Position numbers and translations under genes: made by a program. The notes below the pieces were generated by a model. It was given only the letters and a program-made list of their open reading frames with translations. It was not told the origin of the DNA and ran no database searches. A stretch of 20,220 nt of DNA from an uncultured Collinsella sp. (GTDB lineage Bacteria > Actinomycetota > Coriobacteriia > Coriobacteriales > Coriobacteriaceae), in assembly GCA_902493615.1 (NCBI GenBank), contig CABUQK010000022.1, positions 1 through 20,220 of the forward strand, given 5' to 3'. Of this stretch, positions 13,783 through 20,220 are shown piece by piece; within the stretch, counting starts at the first letter, position 1; every line of letters starts with the position of its first letter.

Positions 13783-15858
13783 ATGAGATTCTCGATTATT
13801 AGCGAGATCCCCGGCAGGACCCGTCTTCAATTGGCGGGTCCTGTGCCAGAGAGCGATCTCGATGCACTTCTTAAGCTTGGCGGCGAAATCGACGGCGTGC
13901 GTAAAGTGCGCGTATATGGCCGTATTGGCCAGATGGCGCTGGAGTACGACGAGCCGCGCCGCGCGAGCGTGCTCGACGCCCTGGGCGCACTCGATGCTCA
14001 AGCTATCGCCGATGCCAAGTCGGGCTACGTGATGCAACTCGAGCCGCGCAAGCACAAACTCGTTATGGACCTGGCCACACTTATCGGCGCCCACTACGCA
14101 CGTCGCTGGTTCTTGCCGACGCCTCTGCGTGCGGTGTTTGTCGTGGCCGGTTACATGGCATTTTTGCGCGCCGCCCTTCATGAGCTGGCGCAGCCGCGCC
14201 TGACCGTTCCTGTGCTCGACGCTTCGGCCATCGGCATTTCGTTCGTCAAGCGTGATGTCGACACCGCGGGCCAGACGATGTTCCTGCTCAACGTGGGTGA
14301 GCTGCTCGAGGACTACACCCGCGCCATGAGCGAAAACGAGCTCATCAACTCGCTGCTCGATGTGCCCGACAAGGCGCAAAAGGTTGTCGGCGACACCGAG
14401 GTAAGCGTTGCCGCGACCGAGCTCGAGCCCGGCGATCTGGTCGCCGTGCGCACTGGCATGTCCATCTGCATCGACGGCGTTGTCGAGCAGGGGAGCGCCA
14501 TGGTCAACCAGGCGACCCTGACCGGCGAGCCGCTTGCCGTCGAGCGCAGCGCAGGCGACGACGTGTTCGCCGGCACCGTCGTGGAAGACGGCAGCATCTT
14601 GGTGCGTGTGCGCGCCAATACGGCGCAGACCAAGCTGCGCTCGATTGTCTCGCTCGTGCAGATGGCCGACTCGCTCAAGTCCGAGGGTCAGTCGCATATG
14701 GAGGACCTTGCCAACAAGATCGTCCCGTGGAACTTCCTGCTCGCGGGCTTGGTTGCGCTTACCACCCGCAGCCTCATCAAGACCTCGGCGGCACTGATGG
14801 TCGACTACTCGTGCGCACTCAAGCTCACGGGTTCCGTTGCCGTCATGACCGCCATGAGCGATGCTGCCAAGATGGGGGTGATGGTGAAGGGCGCCAAGTA
14901 CTTTGAGTCGTTTGCCAAGGCCGATACCATTGTCTTTGACAAGACCGGTACGCTGACCGAGGCCCAGCCGCGCCTAGCTTGCGTGCTCACGACCGACGGC
15001 TGGAGCGAGGATGAGGTCCTGCGCCTTTCCGCTTGCTTGGAGGAGCATTTCCCGCATCCGGTGGCGCGTGCCGTGGTCAACGCCGCCCGCGAGCGCGGGC
15101 TCGAGCACCGCGAGCGCCATGCTGCCGTCGAGTACATCGTGGCACACGGCATCGCTTCGTCCATCGAAGGACGTCGCGCGATTATCGGCTCGGCACACTT
15201 TGTGTTTGAGGATGAGGGCGCGCAGCTCGAGTCCGACATAAAGGAGCGCATCGAGTCCCAGATGCAGGGCCTGTCGCCGCTGTATCTGGCGGTCGATGGA
15301 AAGGTCGTCGGCGTGCTAGGCATCGAGGACCCGCTCAAGCCCGGGGTCCGTGAGGCCATCGCCGACCTGCATGCGCTGGGCGTCAAACATGTCGTTATGC
15401 TCACGGGCGATTCGGAGCGCACGGCCGAGCGCATTGCTCGCGAGGCAGGTGTCGACGAGTTTAAGGCCGAGCTGCTGCCCGAGGACAAGTACGCCTATGT
15501 GGAGCGGATTAAGCGCGAGGGGCGCCACGTTGCCATGGTGGGCGACGGCGTCAACGATTCGCCGGCGCTGGGCCTGGCCGATGTGGGTCTGGCAATGGGT
15601 GGCGGAAGCGACATCGCCAAGGAGGTCGCCGATATCATCCTGACCGATACGGATCTGGCTGCAATCGTGCGCCTGCGCCGCATGAGCCAGGGCCTCATTG
15701 ATCGTCTGACGAGTTCGTATTCCAAGGTGATGCTCACCAACTCGGCGCTGTTGGCACTGGGCATTACCGGCATGATCACTCCGCAGACGTCGTCACTACT
15801 GCACAACGGCTCAACGATCGCCTACAGCTTGGGCAACGCGAAGGCGTACCTCCGTTAG
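13783..15858 (+). CDS. P1B-type heavy-metal-transporting ATPase with atypical YSC metal motif
   Basis: The 691-residue metal pump has all P-type landmarks: actuator TGEP (247-250), phosphorylation site DKTGT (Asp386), HP (His425-Pro426), TGD (541-543) and GDGVND (587-592). The N-terminal 70 residues (ISEIPGRTRLQL, GVRKVRVYGRIGQMALEYD) form a heavy-metal-associated-like domain without the CxxC metal site. In the transmembrane helix before the P-domain, the usual CPCALGLATP-like block reads YSCALKLTGS (342-351): only the second Cys of CPC remains. The last helices contain HNGSTIAYSL. The substrate cannot be read from this, though CtpC-like pumps with a small partner protein handle Zn or Mn. Its binding site is weak, so it probably depends on translation of the gene 18 bp upstream. 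A strong terminator follows. Confidence 0.9.
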   Translation: MRFSIISEIPGRTRLQLAGPVPESDLDALLKLGGEIDGVRKVRVYGRIGQMALEYDEPRRASVLDALGALDAQAIADAKSGYVMQLEPRKHKLVMDLATLIGAHYARRWFLPTPLRAVFVVAGYMAFLRAALHELAQPRLTVPVLDASAIGISFVKRDVDTAGQTMFLLNVGELLEDYTRAMSENELINSLLDVPDKAQKVVGDTEVSVAATELEPGDLVAVRTGMSICIDGVVEQGSAMVNQATLTGEPLAVERSAGDDVFAGTVVEDGSILVRVRANTAQTKLRSIVSLVQMADSLKSEGQSHMEDLANKIVPWNFLLAGLVALTTRSLIKTSAALMVDYSCALKLTGSVAVMTAMSDAAKMGVMVKGAKYFESFAKADTIVFDKTGTLTEAQPRLACVLTTDGWSEDEVLRLSACLEEHFPHPVARAVVNAARERGLEHRERHAAVEYIVAHGIASSIEGRRAIIGSAHFVFEDEGAQLESDIKERIESQMQGLSPLYLAVDGKVVGVLGIEDPLKPGVREAIADLHALGVKHVVMLTGDSERTAERIAREAGVDEFKAELLPEDKYAYVERIKREGRHVAMVGDGVNDSPALGLADVGLAMGGGSDIAKEVADIILTDTDLAAIVRLRRMSQGLIDRLTSSYSKVMLTNSALLALGITGMITPQTSSLLHNGSTIAYSLGNAKAYLR

Positions 15859-15877
15859 CGTTTTCGATTGAGTATAT

Positions 15878-15928
15878 GGCCTGCATTCGGGCGGCACCGC
15901 AGCCGCCAGGGTGCAGGCCTTCTTTTGT
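15878..15928 (+). terminator. intrinsic terminator of the metal ATPase operon
   Basis: GGCCTGCA (15878-15885) pairs with TGCAGGCC (15912-15919). Inside, GGCGGC (15890-15895) pairs with GCCGCC (15902-15907). The tail is TTCTTTTGTT, so the element merges into the next promoter. Confidence 0.85.
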
Positions 15929-15957
15929 TTGACGAAATGTTAGCTCGGATATATGCT
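15929..15957 (+). promoter_or_regulatory. promoter of the toxin-antitoxin operon
   Basis: TTGACG (15929-15934) and TATGCT (15952-15957) are separated by 17 bp. Transcription would start at about 15964, inside the operator palindrome, and the antitoxin binding site and start follow at the expected distance. Confidence 0.65.
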
Positions 15958-15959
15958 TA

Positions 15960-15976
15960 TGCTAGCACTGCTAGCA
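15960..15976 (+). promoter_or_regulatory. operator palindrome of the toxin-antitoxin operon
   Basis: TGCTAGC (15960-15966) and GCTAGCA (15970-15976) are perfect inverted half-sites around ACT, placed at the predicted transcription start. Ribbon-helix-helix antitoxins normally bind such sites to repress their own operon. Confidence 0.7.
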
Positions 15977-15997
15977 AATGCTGAAGGTGAGGTTGAG

Positions 15998-16351
15998 ATG
16001 GCTACCGTTGGCAGCATGGCGCAGGTGAATGTTCGCGTAGATCGCTCGGTTAAAGAGCGTGCCGAGGAGGCGCTGCGGCTTTCGGGCGGGTCGCTGCCCG
16101 AGCTCATCAAAAAGGTGGTGGCCAAGGTCGCGCAGGGTGGCGGGCAGTGTGAGGAAGTACTGTCTGCCGTTGATGGCCGGCAGCAGGCCGTCGCGTCCGA
16201 TACTCCGTTCACCACATCGTGGGCGGCGGCGGATCAGCTTTACGCGGACTTGGGTATCGATGCGTCGCCTGCATCCGATGATCGCGATTGGGACGTAATC
16301 TATTCCGACGCCATGGATGAGCATTATCGCCAAAAGGGGATGATCCAGTGA
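15998..16351 (+). CDS. RelB/DinJ-like antitoxin
   Basis: This 117-residue antitoxin precedes a PIN toxin. The N-terminus (AQVNVRVDRSVKERAEEALRLSGGSLPELIKK) fits a ribbon-helix-helix DNA-binding domain of the RelB/DinJ type: a short strand VNVRVD followed by two helices. The C-terminal half, acidic and Trp/Tyr-containing (DWDVIYSDAMDEHYRQKG), probably wraps around the toxin. I chose ATG 15998 because GAAGGTGAGG lies just upstream and because the predicted transcription start excludes the earlier ATG 15953. It could also start at Met7. Its end overlaps the toxin start by four bases (GTGA), so translation is coupled. Autorepression through the 15960-15976 palindrome is likely. Confidence 0.8.
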   Translation: MATVGSMAQVNVRVDRSVKERAEEALRLSGGSLPELIKKVVAKVAQGGGQCEEVLSAVDGRQQAVASDTPFTTSWAAADQLYADLGIDASPASDDRDWDVIYSDAMDEHYRQKGMIQ

Positions 16352-16863
16352 GTGGGGCGCCTCTCAAGATCATGGTAGACGCCAACGTATGGGTCGATTC
16401 GTTTTGCGTCGACCATGCCGAGTCGCTTGCCGCGCGTGCGTTTATTGGGCAGGCGACGGAGACGGGGGCGTTGCTGTTCTTCCCAGTGCATATCGCTAAG
16501 GACGTACTGTACGTTGTCCAACACGAGCTGAAGCGCAGCGTTCTTGCCAGCGGGGGAGCACTCGACGAGGCTTCTGCCCGCGCGATTGGCGATGCGGCGT
16601 TGGCGTTTGTTCGGAACATGACCGAAAACGCCACGGCCGTGGGTGCAGATGCGGCGGACCTTTGGCTGGCCGACAAATACTTAGCGCTCCATCGCGATTA
16701 CGAGGACAACTTGGTGCTCGCCGCATGCAAACGCGCACAGGTCGATTACTTGGTGACTAACGATCTCAAGCTGCTCGAACATGCCGATCTTGCAGCGAAG
16801 ACCCCGCGCCAAATGATGCCGATTCTTGCTTTGGCCGAACGCGGCGGCGCGGCTATCGGTTGA
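16348..16863 (+). CDS. PIN-domain toxin (probable ribonuclease)
   Basis: The 171-residue product has the PIN-domain layout of a Mg-dependent RNase with an acidic active site. The first strand KIMVDANVWVDSF supplies the first Asp. An acidic middle region follows, and the end has DYEDNLVLAACKRAQVDYLVTND with the remaining acidic residues and the typical TND motif. It starts at GTG 16348 inside the antitoxin stop. Such toxins cleave specific RNAs (tRNA, rRNA or mRNA) when the antitoxin is degraded; this one's target is not evident. No terminator was identified after it. The pairing with a RelB-type rather than a VapB/AbrB-type antitoxin is a mixed combination, also seen in other bacteria. Confidence 0.82.
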   Translation: MSGAPLKIMVDANVWVDSFCVDHAESLAARAFIGQATETGALLFFPVHIAKDVLYVVQHELKRSVLASGGALDEASARAIGDAALAFVRNMTENATAVGADAADLWLADKYLALHRDYEDNLVLAACKRAQVDYLVTNDLKLLEHADLAAKTPRQMMPILALAERGGAAIG

Positions 16864-16921
16864 CGCGAACTGTTTGCGGGCCTCTTGGAGGACGATGCGC
16901 CAAGGGACCCGCTTCTGCTAT

Positions 16922-17356
16922 TTACAAAAGCTCGGCCTTAATGGCGGGACTTTCTGCGAGCTGCTCGGCTGCCTTTTCGTCGGAATCGTTTAGTGCTGCC
17001 AGGCTGCGGTAGACCCACTCGTTGACCTGGGTGTTCTTGACGCCTGCGGTCTGCATAAGGGCGCCTACCTCGCGGATTGCTGCGAGCAGATCGGCTTTGG
17101 GACCCGCGAGCTCGACCTCGATGCCGTGGTAGGCGGCCACGCCGCGGTTCTCACTCACGTGGTCGATAAAGCCCTCGACGGTCTCAAGCTGCTGGGCGAG
17201 AGCCGCATCATCGTCAGCGTCCAGCGCGGCCAGCGCGTTCGATACCGTGAGGGCGGGATGTCCGCAGGGGACAAAGCCTTCGATGACATCCATGGCTTCG
17301 GTAATGGTTGAGCCCAGGCCTGCGAGGGCATTGACGAGTTGCTGCTTGGTATCCAT
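16922..17356 (-). CDS. conserved-looking acidic helical protein, unknown function
   Basis: The 144-residue product starts at ATG on the minus strand (17356) behind AAAGGA. It is acidic, rich in Ala, Leu and Glu, and appears all-helical, with no membrane segment or signal peptide. A CGHP motif (Cys52-His54 region, FVPCGHPALTV) and a Gln/Glu-rich segment are the only landmarks. Codon use is typical of the window and the frame is intact, so it is probably a real cytoplasmic protein. TATATT with a poor upstream box 17 bp away may be its promoter on the minus strand. It is convergent with the PIN toxin gene and divergent from ssrA. I do not recognise the family. Confidence 0.7.
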   Translation of the reverse strand: MDTKQQLVNALAGLGSTITEAMDVIEGFVPCGHPALTVSNALAALDADDDAALAQQLETVEGFIDHVSENRGVAAYHGIEVELAGPKADLLAAIREVGALMQTAGVKNTQVNEWVYRSLAALNDSDEKAAEQLAESPAIKAELL

Positions 17357-17593
17357 AACGGTCCTTTCGACGGGTCAATTTTGCTTGGCGAAAATATACG
17401 TTACGCGATCGGTAGCAAAAGTGCGAAGTGCGGCGCACATTGGGGTCTTCACAGCTCGTGCATAGAACAGCTGTCCGCTTTCAGAACGTGGTAAGATAAC
17501 ACTCCACAAGCGGGGCTCGCCCTGCATGTTCCTTGAAAAGTCGACGGGTGTTGGGTATTCGTGCCCGATACCATCCAGACTTTCCCGACATTC

Positions 17594-17957
17594 GGGGGCG
17601 ACTGGTTTCGACACGATAGCTCTGAGAGAGGAAGCAAGCCGAGGTCTCCTCGCCTCGTTAAACAGGGGTACCGTCAAATTGAATTGACAACAACTCTTCT
17701 TTTGAGCCTATGGCTCTCGCTGCTTAGTTTATAGCGGCGCGTCAACCCGGTGATTTCCCCGACACCGGCGCGACGTCATGTTAGGGGAATGCTCCTGCGC
17801 ACGTAATCGGTATGGCGCAGGCTAAGACCGAACCGGTTAGGACGCCGCGAGCGTGTCGCTGCGCGCAAAGCGTCCGAGACTAAACCAGCGACTGAGCTTG
17901 GAGATGCCAATCAGGGGGCTTTCGTGGACCGGAGTTCGATTCTCCGCGCCTCCACCA
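17594..17957 (+). ncRNA. ssrA: transfer-messenger RNA (tmRNA)
   Basis: tmRNA rescues ribosomes stalled on broken mRNAs: it acts as alanyl-tRNA and then as mRNA for a degradation tag, together with SmpB. The 5' end GGGGGCGACTGGTTTCGAC is the family hallmark. GGGGGCG (17594-17600) pairs with CGCCTCC (17947-17953) as acceptor stem, including one G-U, and the 3' end is CCA (17955-17957). The T-arm is GGAGTTCGATTCTCC (17931-17945). The tag reading frame from 17686 gives DNNSSFEPMALAA followed by TAG at 17725; the ALAA end is the usual protease signal. The codon before GAC is ATT, so the resume codon is probably GAC, though not certain. TTGAAA (17533-17538) with a weak TATTCG 17 bp later is a possible promoter. 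The total is about 364 nt. Confidence 0.95.
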
Positions 17958-17965
17958 TACGTAAC

Positions 17966-18000
17966 AGGCAGGTAGATATTTATATCTACCTGCCTTTTTA
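17966..18000 (+). terminator. intrinsic terminator of ssrA
   Basis: AGGCAGGTAGATA (17966-17978) pairs perfectly with 17983-17995 around TTTA, followed by TTTTA and further T residues. It lies 8 bases after the CCA end. Confidence 0.92.
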
Positions 18001-18012
18001 TTTCTAGTCCGT

Positions 18013-18060
18013 ACCGCGGAGAATCGAACTCTATGCAGGGCGCGAGCGTTAAGCAAACGC
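18013..18060. repeat. 48-bp repeat, copy 1, carrying the ssrA T-arm sequence reversed
   Basis: This copy is identical to copy 2 (18225-18272) in 44 of 48 positions. Its first part, CGCGGAGAATCGAACTC (18015-18031), is the exact reverse complement of the tmRNA T-arm sequence at 17932-17948. It may be a recombination (att) relic or part of a REP-like element. No protein-coding gene is seen from 17958 to 18513. Confidence 0.7.
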
Positions 18061-18146
18061 GAAGCGTTTGTAGCGAGCGGGCGAGGACGCCGGTAGGCGG
18101 CCGAAGCCGGTGCGTATTTGCGAAGCAAATACGCGGATTCTCCGCG
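18054..18146. repeat. cluster of three perfect hairpins, two with a GCGAAGC tip
   Basis: CAAACGC/GCGTTTG (18054-18070, tip GAA), GCGTATTTGC/GCAAATACGC (18112-18134, tip GAA) and CGCGGA/TCCGCG (18132-18146, tip TTC) are perfect stems; the last two share bases. GATTCTCCGCG at 18136-18146 is also complementary to CGCGGAGAATC at 18015-18025, closing the whole unit into one folded element. Confidence 0.7.
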
Positions 18147-18224
18147 AAAACTTCGACTCAAAACGGATGCGATGTTTATCGAATCTCAGCCGGCCATGCG
18201 CCGCATCAACGGATCCCCTCCCGC

Positions 18225-18272
18225 ACCGCGGAGAATCGAACTCAGTGCAGGGCGCGGGCGTTAAGAAAACGC
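18225..18272. repeat. 48-bp repeat, copy 2, carrying the ssrA T-arm sequence reversed
   Basis: This is the second copy of the repeat at 18013-18060. Positions 18227-18243 again match the tmRNA T-arm in reverse orientation. The hairpins that follow copy 1 are absent here; the 62-bp tandem repeat follows instead. Confidence 0.7.
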
Positions 18273-18283
18273 CTTGGCAACGC

Positions 18284-18460
18284 AGACCGGGACGCGCTTT
18301 CCCAATGGCAGCCCAGGCGGAAAGCCCATCCCGGAATCCCGCCTCAGACTGGGACGTAGTTTCCGGATGACACGTCAAGTGGAAAGCGCATCCCGGAATC
18401 TCGCCTCAAACTGGGACACACTTTCCGCTTCACTTGCCGCCTCAAAAAACCTGCGCGCTC
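18284..18460. repeat. degenerate tandem repeat, 62-bp period, about 2.6 copies
   Basis: GGGAC recurs at 18289, 18351 and 18413, and GGAAAGC at 18319 and 18381, all exactly 62 bp apart. Each unit contains GGAAAG, TCCC, GGGA and (C)TTTCC in an order that forms an imperfect stem. The units differ by point changes, so the array is not recent. It lies directly before the patatin gene. Confidence 0.75.
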
Positions 18461-18513
18461 GCCATCCCAAAACTGGGTAGAAGAAAGCCAAAACGCAATC
18501 GCAGGAGGTCAAT

Positions 18514-19392
18514 ATGACTGCAGAAGATAAGGCAAAGAACGCCGGCAAGGTCGCGCTCGTTTTGGAGGGCGGTAGTTTTCGCGGGCAGTTTACCGCGGGC
18601 GTGCTCGACGTTCTCATGGAGGCTGACGTTGAGATTCCGGCTGTCTACGGTGTATCGGCCGGCGCCCTCAACGGCGTGAACTACAAGTCGCACCAGATCG
18701 GCCGTGCCAACCGCATCAACCTGGCTTTCTGCAACGACAGCCGCTTCATGGGCGCCGCATCGTTTGCGTCCACGGGCTCTATTGTGGGTTACGACTTTAT
18801 CTTCAACGATGTCCAGGACCGCCTGGATCCCTTTGACAACGAGACGTTCGACGCGAGCCCCATCGAGATGTACGCCGTCGCGACGGACATGCTCTTTGGA
18901 ACCGCCACGTACCTCCCGGTCAAAAGCGCCGTGCTCGACCTCGACGCCGTGCGTGCCTCGACCTCGCTGCCGCTGGTGACGCCGCCGGTCGAGATTGACG
19001 GGCACAAATACGTCGACGGTGGCGTAGCCGATTCGATCCCCATCGAGCATGTGCTGGAGGAGGCGGGCTTCGATCGCGCGGTCGTCATTGTCACGCAGGA
19101 CCGCTCGTACGAGAAAAAGCCCTACGAGTTTATGCCTGCCGCGCGTGCGCGTTATGCCGACTACCCCTATCTGCTCGAGGGAATCGAGACGCGCCACGAC
19201 CGCTACAACATACAGCGCATGCACCTGTGGAAATATGAGCGCGAGGGCCGCGCGTTGGTCGTTGCTCCGCAAAAGCCGGTCGAGGTCGGCCACGTTGAGC
19301 ACGATTCGGCAAAGCTCCTCGACCTGTATATCCAGGGCCGTCAGGAGGCAAAGCGCCTGCTCGCGGAAATCCAAGAGTTCGTTGAACGCTAG
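18514..19392 (+). CDS. patatin-family phospholipase / acyl hydrolase
   Basis: The 292-residue enzyme of the bacterial patatin-like group hydrolyses acyl esters with a Ser-Asp dyad. The oxyanion loop is EGGSFRG (18-24), the nucleophile is Ser48 in GVSAG, and the catalytic Asp168 lies in DGGVADSIP. No signal peptide or membrane segment is seen, so it is cytoplasmic or peripheral. The length fits the group of compact bacterial patatins of the RssA/YjjU kind. ATG 18514 follows a strong AGGAGG (18503-18508). The gene is single, between the repeats after ssrA and the rplM promoter. Its natural substrate cannot be told from sequence. Confidence 0.9.
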   Translation: MTAEDKAKNAGKVALVLEGGSFRGQFTAGVLDVLMEADVEIPAVYGVSAGALNGVNYKSHQIGRANRINLAFCNDSRFMGAASFASTGSIVGYDFIFNDVQDRLDPFDNETFDASPIEMYAVATDMLFGTATYLPVKSAVLDLDAVRASTSLPLVTPPVEIDGHKYVDGGVADSIPIEHVLEEAGFDRAVVIVTQDRSYEKKPYEFMPAARARYADYPYLLEGIETRHDRYNIQRMHLWKYEREGRALVVAPQKPVEVGHVEHDSAKLLDLYIQGRQEAKRLLAEIQEFVER

Positions 19393-19491
19393 CGACGGCG
19401 AACCCTCAAAAGATGACAACAGCTAAAGAGCTGGAAAATCACGGCTCGTGGATGACATGTGCAGAAACTCTGGTCGGAGCCAAAATACCTG

Positions 19492-19519
19492 TTGACTCGT
19501 ACGGCGAGCGGGGTAATAT
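19492..19519 (+). promoter_or_regulatory. promoter of the rplM-rpsI operon
   Basis: TTGACT (19492-19497) and TAATAT (19514-19519) are separated by 16 bp, both close to consensus. Transcription would begin at about 19526, leaving a leader of about 60 bases before rplM. Confidence 0.75.
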
Positions 19520-19525
19520 GGACGG

Positions 19526-19557
19526 GTTACTTGCAGAGCCCCGTGAATCTCTGTAAC
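19526..19557 (+). promoter_or_regulatory. possible hairpin in the rplM leader RNA
   Basis: GTTA (19526-19529) pairs with TAAC (19554-19557), and CAGAG (19534-19538) pairs with CTCTG (19549-19553), with a small bulge on one side. It lies at the very 5' end of the predicted leader. L13 operons in some bacteria have autoregulatory leaders, but I see no specific match here. Confidence 0.3.
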
Positions 19558-19585
19558 AACACGTACTGTACATGGAGGAGTCTAA

Positions 19586-20029
19586 GTGATTTCGAAATCG
19601 ACTCACTACGCCAAGCAGGGCGAGGTCCAGCGCAACTGGGTTCTCGTCGACGCCGATGGTGCTGTCCTGGGCCGTCTTGCCACCCAGATCGCAATGATCC
19701 TGCGCGGTAAGAACAAGCCCCAGTTCACGCCCAACAGCGACTGCGGCGACTTCGTTGTCGTCATCAACGCCGATAAGGTCCAGCTTACCGGTAACAAGGC
19801 CGACACGAAGACCTATTATCGCCACAGCGGCTACAACGGCGGCCTCAAGGCTGAGAGCTTCCGCCAGGCTATGGAGAAGCACCCGGAGAAGGTCATCGAG
19901 CGCGCCGTTCGCGGTATGCTGCCCAAGACCACCCTCGGCCGTGCCCAGATGACCAAGCTTAAGGTCTACGCTGGCACCAAGCATCCGCATGCTGCCCAGA
20001 ACCCCACGAAGATTGAGCTGGAGGCTTAA
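19586..20029 (+). CDS. rplM: 50S ribosomal protein L13
   Basis: L13 is an early-assembling protein of the large ribosomal subunit. The 147-residue protein shows the family blocks WVLVDADGAVLGRLATQIA, the NKADTKTYYRHSGYNGGLK region with the signature YYRHSGY, and ERAVRGMLPK. It starts at GTG 19586 behind GGAGGAG (19574-19580); no in-frame ATG lies nearby. Length and content are normal. It is followed after two bases by rpsI, the usual two-gene operon. Confidence 0.97.
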   Translation: MISKSTHYAKQGEVQRNWVLVDADGAVLGRLATQIAMILRGKNKPQFTPNSDCGDFVVVINADKVQLTGNKADTKTYYRHSGYNGGLKAESFRQAMEKHPEKVIERAVRGMLPKTTLGRAQMTKLKVYAGTKHPHAAQNPTKIELEA

Positions 20030-20031
20030 AG

Positions 20032-20220
20032 ATGGCTGAGAACACCGTTGTCTACCAGGGTACCGGCCGTCGTAAGAACGCCGTCGCCCGCGTCCGTCTC
20101 GTCCCCGGCACCGGCAAGGTGACCATCAACAAGCGTGACGCCGAGCAGTATTTCGGCCGTCATCAGCTCGTTGAGAACGCCCTTGCTCCCTTCAAGGGGA
20201 CCGACACCGCCGGTCAGTTC
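20032..20220 (+). CDS. rpsI: 30S ribosomal protein S9 (partial, cut by the window edge)
   Basis: The first 63 codons of S9 are present, a small-subunit protein whose C-terminal tail, outside the window, reaches the tRNA in the P site. The N-terminal block YQGTGRRKNAVARVRLVPG is the family hallmark, followed by GKVTINKRDAEQYFGR. ATG 20032 follows the rplM stop by two bases; the end of rplM (GGAGG) supplies the binding site. Confidence 0.96.
   Translation, partial: MAENTVVYQGTGRRKNAVARVRLVPGTGKVTINKRDAEQYFGRHQLVENALAPFKGTDTAGQF

Noticed and set aside
18033..18378. Several short open frames on both strands downstream of ssrA
   Set aside because: They consist of repeat sequence and hairpins, and none has a credible start.
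18284..18460. CRISPR array
   Set aside because: The repeats are contiguous 62-bp degenerate units without unique spacers, and no cas genes are present.

Overview
The window is high-GC bacterial DNA, best explained as a chromosomal segment of a Coriobacteriia member, most likely Collinsella. This rests on GC-rich third codon positions, strong GGAGG-type ribosome binding sites, gatCAB in one translationally coupled run, a one-piece tmRNA, a rplM-rpsI pair, and many short GC-rich hairpin repeats between genes. The genus is an inference from general character; no database search was run.

Layout. Positions 1-1350 are decayed: the tail of an unknown gene, a C-terminal remnant of a family 4 glycosidase (6-phospho-alpha-glucosidase type), a cluster of hairpins and terminators, and the broken 3' end of an LPLTG-anchored SpaA-type pilin with an in-frame stop. 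A tiny membrane peptide gene between terminators follows, then an intact class C sortase (2071-3009) whose pilin partner here is ruined. Positions 3010-3312 hold only repeats. gatC, gatA and gatB (3313-6814) form the amidotransferase that makes Gln-tRNA(Gln)/Asn-tRNA(Asn) from mischarged tRNAs. Positions 6815-7205 are packed with inverted repeats, including a 40-bp arm pair around a terminator and a nested palindrome before a solitary AAA_14/DUF4143 ATPase (7206-8570).

Positions 8635-15858 look like a metal-handling region. An AraC-type regulator is divergent from two half-size ABC transporters of the IrtAB/YbtPQ style, suggesting siderophore or metal uptake. After them come an 81-residue membrane-anchored protein resembling DUF6110/PacL-type partners and a P1B-type ATPase whose ion-binding CPC motif is replaced by Tyr-Ser-Cys. 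A RelB-like antitoxin and a PIN-domain toxin follow, with a clear promoter and palindromic operator. A small unknown gene lies on the minus strand after that.

The right end carries ssrA (tmRNA, 17594-17957) with a predicted tag ending in ALAA. About 550 bp of repeats follow it: two 48-bp copies containing the tmRNA T-arm sequence in reverse orientation, GCGAAGC hairpins and a 62-bp tandem repeat. A patatin-family lipase comes next, then rplM with its promoter, and the start of rpsI, cut by the window edge.

The strongest leads are the small-protein/P-type ATPase pair with the altered metal site, the ssrA-derived repeats, and the dispersed TGACAAAGG hairpin family present three times.
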